Shown here: piece after piece, positions 58,963 to 64,000 of the stretch
Position numbering within the stretch: the first letter of the stretch is position 1
Layout of the letters: the number at the start of each line of letters is the position of its first letter
DNA from: an uncultured Methanolobus sp.
GTDB taxonomy: Archaea; Halobacteriota; Methanosarcinia; Methanosarcinales; Methanosarcinaceae
Reading direction: 5' to 3'
NCBI RefSeq assembly: GCF_963665675.1
Contig: NZ_OY762426.1
Coordinates: forward strand, 1,302,001 to 1,366,000
DNA length: 64,000 nucleotides
Program-made: the position numbers and the translations under genes
The notes under the pieces: generated by a model
Seen by the model: only the letters and a program-made list of their open reading frames with translations
The model's database searches: none
Told to the model about the DNA's origin: nothing

Positions 58963-59406
58963 TTAAACATCCTTTATATTCATCTCAAAATCCGGAACAC
59001 CATCTTCTGTTGGCGGTGTCAGCCAGTCGAAGAACCTTTGCATTTCTCCTTCATTATCAACTGTCACGGTGATATTGATAGAACCAAGTGGTTCTTCCTG
59101 CGCAGGATAGTTCAGGCGGCCTACACTTGCAACCTGCTTGCTGATGATAAAAGAAGTAGACAGACCATCATCTGAGCGACCGACATTAAGTCTTGTACGA
59201 GAAGTGTCAATAATTTCCTCTTCCCTTATCTGGAAGTGGATATTCTTCAGCGCATAGATGTCACTCTCACCGGTAAATTTCCCGCTGTACTCTGAGCTTT
59301 CCTCGTAATCAAAGTCGATCTCAGGGAAAAGCTGGTCAAGAGCTGAGAAAACTTTGTCCTTGCTCTCTGTAGGGTTCACGACTGCTGAAACTGTAACTTT
59401 TATCAT
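58963..59406 (-). CDS. UPF0201 family protein (RNA-binding type domain)
   Basis: The 147-residue protein belongs to the archaeal UPF0201 family (COG1931), with a DUF54-like RNA-binding fold. It begins VTVSAVVNPTESKDKVFSALDQLFP, and has LNVGRSDDGLSTSFIISKQVASVGRLNY, INITVTVDNEGEM and a C-terminal WLTPPTEDGVP. In some archaea this domain is fused to UPF0200, and here the UPF0200 gene lies just upstream, so the pair acts together. The function is unknown; RNA-related metabolism is a guess. It is the middle gene of a three-gene minus-strand group. Confidence 0.85.
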   Translation of the reverse strand: MIKVTVSAVVNPTESKDKVFSALDQLFPEIDFDYEESSEYSGKFTGESDIYALKNIHFQIREEEIIDTSRTRLNVGRSDDGLSTSFIISKQVASVGRLNYPAQEEPLGSINITVTVDNEGEMQRFFDWLTPPTEDGVPDFEMNIKDV

Positions 59407-59430
59407 GATAACTTTCCTGCTGGTTGATTA

Positions 59431-59967
59431 TTACTTCACAAGTGCCATGATTTTATCTCTGAACTCATCCAGTGAACCATTGTTCTCAACAACAACGTCT
59501 GCAACTTGCATTGCTTCACCCATTCCCCATCCAAGTTCGCGCTCATCCCTGACTTTAAGCTCACTTATATCTTTCATGTCATCGCTTCTTTTACGTGCAA
59601 GCACACGATTGAACCTTATCTCAAGAGGAGAATCCACGGATACAAGGGTGAAATCTGAACCAAACGCCTCTTTGAACCTTTCAACTTCAGGAACACTGCG
59701 AACACCATCTATTCCAATGAAATCCTCATTAGTGGCCTGGATCTTCGGAATACATCTCTTTGCAACAGCGTCCCTGCCTTCCTTTTCACGCAGGTCTGTA
59801 CCCACGCCACCTGTATTGGCATCGGTTGGCTCAAGTCCTCTTCGGACTACCTCTTCCCTGATGACATCTCCCATATTGATAACAGTGATACCTTTCTGGC
59901 GCAGAACAGATGCTGCCTCTGATTTGCCCGAGGCCGGCATTCCAACAAAAGCTAAAATCTTAGTCAT
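59431..59967 (-). CDS. UPF0200 family P-loop kinase-like protein
   Basis: The 178-residue protein is a small P-loop NTPase of the dephospho-CoA/adenylate kinase type. It has Walker A FVGMPASGKSEAA (residues about 8-20), then INMGDVIREEVVRRG, RCIPKIQATNEDFIGIDGVRSVPEVERFK (noted as IGIDGVRSVPEVE), and LEIRFNRVLARKRSDDMKD as a lid-like region. UPF0200 proteins are archaeal relatives of nucleotide kinases. Its neighbour at 58963 is UPF0201, and fused UPF0200/UPF0201 proteins are known, which supports the call. Substrate is unknown; an RNA- or nucleoside-type kinase is possible. Confidence 0.85.
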   Translation of the reverse strand: MTKILAFVGMPASGKSEAASVLRQKGITVINMGDVIREEVVRRGLEPTDANTGGVGTDLREKEGRDAVAKRCIPKIQATNEDFIGIDGVRSVPEVERFKEAFGSDFTLVSVDSPLEIRFNRVLARKRSDDMKDISELKVRDERELGWGMGEAMQVADVVVENNGSLDEFRDKIMALVK

Positions 59968-60093
59968 AGATGAACCTGTCTTATTTTATTAATTAGTAAA
60001 GGATAAGTGTTAAAACATAATTTCCAGTGATTTAATAGAGTTTTCCATAGATCCTACTTATATATTAGTATACCCTTCGATAGGACAATTCCC

Positions 60094-61050
60094 ATGAAAA
60101 TTGCTGACATTAAAATTCCCGGAAATATCCTTCTGGCACCAATGTCCAATGTGACAAATCTTCCTTTTCGCCTCATGTGCAAAAAATACGGTGCATCACT
60201 CACATATTCTGAAATGATAAGCTCAGATGCTGTCATATATGAGAATGAGAAAAGCATCAACCGTGGAATGAGCTGTGAAGAAGAACGACCACTGGGAATT
60301 CAGATATTTGGCAACTCTGCCAAGAATATGATAGGAGCAGCTCTCAAAATAGAAGAAATATACCAGCCGGAGATTATCGATATCAATTTCGGATGTCCTG
60401 CAAGACTCCTTACAAAAGATGGTTGTGGTTCTGCACTTCTAAGGTCACCTGAACTTATTCATGAGATCGTTACTGGACTTACAAATAACCTGTCAACTCC
60501 TGTGACCGCAAAGATTCGTATTCTTGAAGATATGGAAAAGACTCTGGAAATCGCGAACCTGATAGAAGATGCAGGAGCAGATGCATTAACAGTTCACGGA
60601 AGAACAAGGCAACAGCAGTATTCCGGAAAAGCTGATCATTCCTATGTGAAAAGAATAAAGCAGGAACTCAGTATCCCTGTTATTTCCAATGGTGATATCG
60701 TTGATGAAACATCAGCACAGCAGGTTCTGGATTATACTGAATGTGACGGAATAATGATCGGCAGGGCTGCAATGGGTGACCCTTTCCTTTTCAGGAGGAT
60801 CTCTCACTATCTTAAAACCGGGAAAATGCTGGGACATAAGGAATGCAGCCAGAGAATTGCAGACCTGAAGGAGTATTTCAGGCTTCTGGAAGAATATAAT
60901 CTTATGAATACTGTAAACATAAAGGCGCAAGCACAGTGGTTCACTCGTGGAATGAAAAATGGAAGACATATAAGGAGAAGCATTGCCAGCTCAAAAACTA
61001 TTACGGAGATTTTTCAAAGTCTGGATGAAATGTGCAAACATGCCGATTGA
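60094..61050 (+). CDS. tRNA-dihydrouridine synthase family protein
   Basis: The 318-residue protein is a flavin TIM barrel of the Dus family. It shows NILLAPMSNVTNLPFRLMCKKYGASLTYSEMIS (quoted as APMSNVTNLPFRLMC), IDINFGCPARLLTKDGCGSALL (catalytic cysteine in the NxGCPxxxxxxxGxGsaLL motif), AKIRILED, DALTVHGRTRQQQYSGKADH, VISNGDI and CDGIMIGRAAMGDPFLF. All are diagnostic. It reduces uridines in tRNA, using FMN and NADPH. The group of such archaeal enzymes is little studied. A TATA-like TTATATATTAG lies about 30 bases before the ATG, with no strong ribosome site, so a short leader is likely. Confidence 0.9.
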   Translation: MKIADIKIPGNILLAPMSNVTNLPFRLMCKKYGASLTYSEMISSDAVIYENEKSINRGMSCEEERPLGIQIFGNSAKNMIGAALKIEEIYQPEIIDINFGCPARLLTKDGCGSALLRSPELIHEIVTGLTNNLSTPVTAKIRILEDMEKTLEIANLIEDAGADALTVHGRTRQQQYSGKADHSYVKRIKQELSIPVISNGDIVDETSAQQVLDYTECDGIMIGRAAMGDPFLFRRISHYLKTGKMLGHKECSQRIADLKEYFRLLEEYNLMNTVNIKAQAQWFTRGMKNGRHIRRSIASSKTITEIFQSLDEMCKHAD

Positions 61051-61317
61051 TTCCATATATATAGAAATTTGAGCGATTTTAATATCCATATTTCTATTAA
61101 TTATCTGCACATTAACGGTGTAAACTTACCGAAAGACTAAATAGTAATTAATCGATTCTACACAATTAAACATTGCATTTAACGTCAGTTGACGAAAAAT
61201 ATGATGCTTTTTTGCATCTATTTTCGACACATTGTACGCGCAATGTTATCCGATAAAGACGATAAAAATCGGAATAATTTGTTATATCTATTATACATGG
61301 TTTATGGAGAATTCTAG
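61051..61317. promoter_or_regulatory. por operon promoter region with inverted repeats
   Basis: A TATA-like TTATATCTA at about 61282-61290 precedes the porC start by some 30 bases. Upstream lie CGTCA-GT-TGACG (about 61182), a long imperfect hairpin CGAAAAATATGATGC/GCATCTATTTTCG (61194-61227) and CATTG/CAATG (about 61231-61246). The spacing and density suggest regulator sites controlling pyruvate synthase. Confidence 0.45.
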
Positions 61318-61866
61318 ATGAAAGAAATACGCATACACGGTCGAGGTGGCCAGGGCTCTGTCACAGCTGCTGAACTTTTGGCCGTTGCTGCTTTTGCAGA
61401 CGGAAAATTCAGCCAGGCCTTCCCTGCATTCGGCGTAGAAAGGAGGGGTGCACCGGTCCAGGCATTCACAAGGATCAACAATGAACCAATCAGGCTCAGA
61501 AGCCAGATCTACGAACCTGATTACGTTATTGTACAGGACCCTACACTCCTTGAAGTAGTTGATGTTGCAAGCGGTCTCAAGGACGATGGTATACTTATCA
61601 TTAACAGTGACTTTGATGCTGACAAGTTTGACCTTGACACAAAGGCAAAGATAATGACTGTCAACGCAACAAAGATCGCACTGGACATTATTGGCAGACC
61701 TATCGTGAACACTGTGCTTCTGGGCGCTTTTGCAGGTGCAACAGGCGAGATCGAGCCAGAATCAATCATGGAAGCTGTTAAAGAAAGGTTCCCTGGTAAA
61801 GTAGGAGACAGGAACGCTGCAGCTATTCAGGAAGCATATACTATGATGAAGGAGGCTAAGAAATGA
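61318..61866 (+). CDS. porC: Pyruvate:ferredoxin oxidoreductase gamma subunit (PorC)
   Basis: Pyruvate synthase makes pyruvate from acetyl-CoA, CO2 and reduced ferredoxin in methanogens. The 182-residue gamma subunit has [22 protein letters not shown] (residues 3-24), [33 protein letters not shown] and [14 protein letters not shown]. These are standard. GGAGAATT precedes the ATG. Its last bases overlap the porD start (ATGA-type overlap at 61863). It is the first gene of the porCDAB operon. Confidence 0.95.
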   Translation: MKEIRIHGRGGQGSVTAAELLAVAAFADGKFSQAFPAFGVERRGAPVQAFTRINNEPIRLRSQIYEPDYVIVQDPTLLEVVDVASGLKDDGILIINSDFDADKFDLDTKAKIMTVNATKIALDIIGRPIVNTVLLGAFAGATGEIEPESIMEAVKERFPGKVGDRNAAAIQEAYTMMKEAKK

Positions 61867-62123
61867 AGATTCTTCCAGGTGGGGTCTGCGATGCAGGCAC
61901 AACCAGAGTTAACAAAACAGGCGGATGGAGAACCTTCAAGCCGGTTTACGATTACGACAAATGCATAAAATGCAAATTATGCGAACTCCTGTGCCCTGAC
62001 AGTTCAGTAAACCCAAGGGATGACGGATATTTTGAGTTTAACTATGAATTCTGCAAGGGATGTGGAATCTGTGCAAACGAATGTCCAAAGAGCGCAATCA
62101 CAATGGTTCTGGAGGAGAAGTAA
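61863..62123 (+). CDS. porD: Pyruvate:ferredoxin oxidoreductase delta subunit (PorD)
   Basis: The 86-residue protein is an 8Fe ferredoxin. Two CxxCxxCxxxCP motifs are [12 protein letters not shown] (about residues 37-48) and [12 protein letters not shown] (about 65-76). The N-terminal segment [31 protein letters not shown] is the PorD-specific extension. It moves electrons between the catalytic subunits and soluble ferredoxin. It overlaps porC and abuts porA, so the operon is tightly packed. Confidence 0.95.
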   Translation: MKILPGGVCDAGTTRVNKTGGWRTFKPVYDYDKCIKCKLCELLCPDSSVNPRDDGYFEFNYEFCKGCGICANECPKSAITMVLEEK

Positions 62124-63338
62124 ATGGCACCGGAAAACAAACTTGACAAAAGTAAGATGGTCGTTGTCGAAGGTTCATACGCTGTTGCACACGCTGTAAA
62201 AACCTGCAGACCAAACGTAATTTCAGCATACCCAATTACACCACAGACCCATATTGTTGAGGACCTCTCACAATTCATGGCAGACGGTGAGATACCAAAT
62301 TGTGAATACATCAATGTGGAATCAGAGTTCTCAGCTCTCTCTGCACTGGTTGGTTCCTCAGCTGCAGGAGCAAGATGTTACTCAGCAACAACCTCACAGG
62401 GTCTTGAACTCATGCACGAGGTTCTGTTCAATATCTCAGGTATGAGACTGCCTGTAGTAATGACAATCGCAAACAGGGCTGTCAGTGCACCTATTAGCAT
62501 ATGGAATGACCACCAGGATGCAATCTCCCAGAGAGACACCGGATGGATACAGATCTATGCAGAGAACACACAGGAAATCTCAGATATGACCGCTCAGGCA
62601 TACAAGATCGCTGAGGACAAAGACATCCTGATGCCTGCAATGACATGTATGGACGGTTTTATCCTGTCACATGTTTACGAACCTGTTGTACTTCTTGAGC
62701 AGGATCTTACAGATGAATTCCTGCCTACCTATGAACCTGATCAGGTTCTTGATCCAAAGAACCCATTGAGTTTCGGTGCTTTTGCAGACCCTAACTACTA
62801 CACTGAGTTCAGGTACCTGCAGGAGCAGGCAATGCAGAAATCTCTTAAGAAAATAGAGGATGTAGCAAATGAATTCTACGACGTATACGGAAGATACTAC
62901 GGAGGACTTATTGACGAGTATCGAACAGATGATGCAGACATCGTCATCATGGCAATGGGATCCATTGTCGGAACCATTAAGGACGTCATTGATAAACTCA
63001 GAGACAGGAATGTGAAAGTAGGTCTTCTGAAGGTAAGATCATTCAGACCATTCCCTGTTGATGCTATCAAGAATGTTGTCAAAGATGCAAAGGTTGTTGT
63101 CGTGCTTGACAAGAACATTTCACTTGGACTTAACGAAGGTGCACTCTTCACCGAAACAAAGTCTTCGCTCTACAACACTGACATCAGAATACCTGTAGTT
63201 GGTTACATGGTAGGACACGGTGGACGTGACATCAAGGTCGACACCATCACAAAGATCATCGATGAAGCAACAGAGGTCATGAAGACAGGTATCAAGATAG
63301 AGAGTCAGTTTACCGATGTGAAGGAGGAACTACTATGA
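62124..63338 (+). CDS. porA: Pyruvate:ferredoxin oxidoreductase alpha subunit (PorA)
   Basis: The 404-residue alpha subunit has the pyrimidine-binding side: [37 protein letters not shown] (quoted as [13 protein letters not shown]), [55 protein letters not shown] and a C-terminal domain with [17 protein letters not shown]. Glu in the VESEFSA motif activates TPP. It overlaps porB by four bases (ATGA). Length and motifs are normal for methanogen PorA. Confidence 0.95.
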   Translation: MAPENKLDKSKMVVVEGSYAVAHAVKTCRPNVISAYPITPQTHIVEDLSQFMADGEIPNCEYINVESEFSALSALVGSSAAGARCYSATTSQGLELMHEVLFNISGMRLPVVMTIANRAVSAPISIWNDHQDAISQRDTGWIQIYAENTQEISDMTAQAYKIAEDKDILMPAMTCMDGFILSHVYEPVVLLEQDLTDEFLPTYEPDQVLDPKNPLSFGAFADPNYYTEFRYLQEQAMQKSLKKIEDVANEFYDVYGRYYGGLIDEYRTDDADIVIMAMGSIVGTIKDVIDKLRDRNVKVGLLKVRSFRPFPVDAIKNVVKDAKVVVVLDKNISLGLNEGALFTETKSSLYNTDIRIPVVGYMVGHGGRDIKVDTITKIIDEATEVMKTGIKIESQFTDVKEELL

Positions 63339-64000
63339 AATCATTGTTAGCCCCGGGACACAGAGGATGTGCAGGTTGCTGTGACGCAATGGCTGCAAAG
63401 TTCACACTTATGGGCGCCGGAGAAGACTGTATTGTCATCAACCCTACCGGATGTCTTGAAGTTATGACCACCCCGTTCCCTGAAACTGCATGGGATGTAC
63501 CATGGGTACACTCACTTTTTGAGAATGCAGCTGCAGTAGGAGCAGGTGTAGAAGCTGCTCTTAAGGCACTTGGTAAGAAAGAGAACACCAAGGTAGTTGT
63601 AATGGGTGGAGACGGTGCAACACTGGATATAGGAATGCGTTCCATCTCCGGAGCATTTGAGAGAGGACACGATCTCACATACGTCTGTATCGACAACGAA
63701 GCTTACATGAACACTGGTGTTCAGAGAAGTGGTGCAACACCATACAATGCTTCAACCACAACAAGCCCGGCAGGAAAGGTTTCCTTCGGTAACCCAAGAC
63801 CAAAGAAGAATATGCCAGCTATCATGGCTGCACACGGTGCACCATATGTCGCTACAACTTCAATCGGTTTCCCAAAGGACATGATCAAGAAGGTCGCAAA
63901 GGCAACTGAAATTGAAGGTCCGGCTTATATCCATGCACATGCTCCATGTACGACAGGATGGGGATTTGACACCTCAAAGACAGTAGAAGTTGCAAAGGCG
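63335..64000 (+). CDS. porB: Pyruvate:ferredoxin oxidoreductase beta subunit (PorB), 5' part
   Basis: The frame starts at 63335 after AAGGAGG and runs off the window, so only about 222 residues are visible. They show [18 protein letters not shown] (cluster ligands), [18 protein letters not shown], and the TPP/magnesium motif [38 protein letters not shown] (quoted as [10 protein letters not shown] and [13 protein letters not shown]). [14 protein letters not shown] holds another cysteine. The beta subunit binds the TPP pyrophosphate and one 4Fe-4S cluster. The C-terminal end lies outside. Confidence 0.95.
   Translation, partial: MKSLLAPGHRGCAGCCDAMAAKFTLMGAGEDCIVINPTGCLEVMTTPFPETAWDVPWVHSLFENAAAVGAGVEAALKALGKKENTKVVVMGGDGATLDIGMRSISGAFERGHDLTYVCIDNEAYMNTGVQRSGATPYNASTTTSPAGKVSFGNPRPKKNMPAIMAAHGAPYVATTSIGFPKDMIKKVAKATEIEGPAYIHAHAPCTTGWGFDTSKTVEVAKA

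Overview
The window is a stretch of a methanogenic euryarchaeal chromosome, most likely a mesophilic, methylotrophic, salt-adapted member of the Methanosarcinaceae (Methanolobus, Methanococcoides or a relative). The evidence is the gene content: archaeal DnaG, ArcS, RPA-type SSB, NurA/HerA, PGF-CTERM surface proteins, UPF0200/UPF0201, UPF0058, a PorCDAB operon and an archaeal rRNA operon. A glycine-betaine ABC transporter and an SSS symporter point to osmotic adaptation. The genus is inferred and has not been tested against 16S databases.

Layout. 1-4.3 kb is accessory: a cysteine-rich miniprotein, two lipoproteins, a decayed IS1182-like element with recognisable ends, and a helicase remnant. 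4.3-7.2 kb is a tightly coupled operon of MetF, a ThiC paralogue and a CofE/FolC2-like ligase. 7.4-11.3 kb holds a deleted alkaline phosphatase and the betaine transporter, whose ATPase appears to start at ATT. 11.4-12.8 kb is a flavoprotein disulfide reductase. 13.2-18.25 kb is the rRNA operon on the minus strand: 16S, tRNA-Ala, 23S, tRNA-Cys, 5S. A long divergent promoter region separates it from a leuA-type gene with an apparent frameshift near its start. 20.6-25.5 kb has a chemoreceptor lacking a sensor domain, TatD, an MBL-fold hydrolase and a YgiQ-like radical SAM protein.

25.6-33.4 kb holds a PGF-CTERM protein, a GlcD/GlcF pair, ArcS, a GNAT acetyltransferase, UPF0058 and DnaG. 34-44 kb is rich in RNA-end chemistry and adenylate-sensing domains: a CoA-disulfide-reductase-like flavoprotein overlapping RtcA, KptA facing it, an OB-fold SSB, three CBS proteins, an Rnl3-type RNA ligase and a degenerate EF-Tu-like GTPase. 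A roughly 470-nt, hairpin-rich leader precedes the second CBS gene. 44-58 kb has a KaiC-like ATPase, a SpoIIM-like membrane protein, a secreted protein built from a duplicated domain, a MetE-core methyltransferase, an SSS transporter, NurA-HerA, a PadR-TrmO pair, tRNA-Lys and a PGF-CTERM protein. Two intergenic regions, near 46.5 and 57.7 kb, share a set of dispersed repeat blocks. 58-64 kb carries a RHH regulator, a TIM-barrel isomerase, UPF0201 and UPF0200, a Dus enzyme and the pyruvate synthase operon, which runs off the end.

No CRISPR array, prophage or complete active mobile element was seen.
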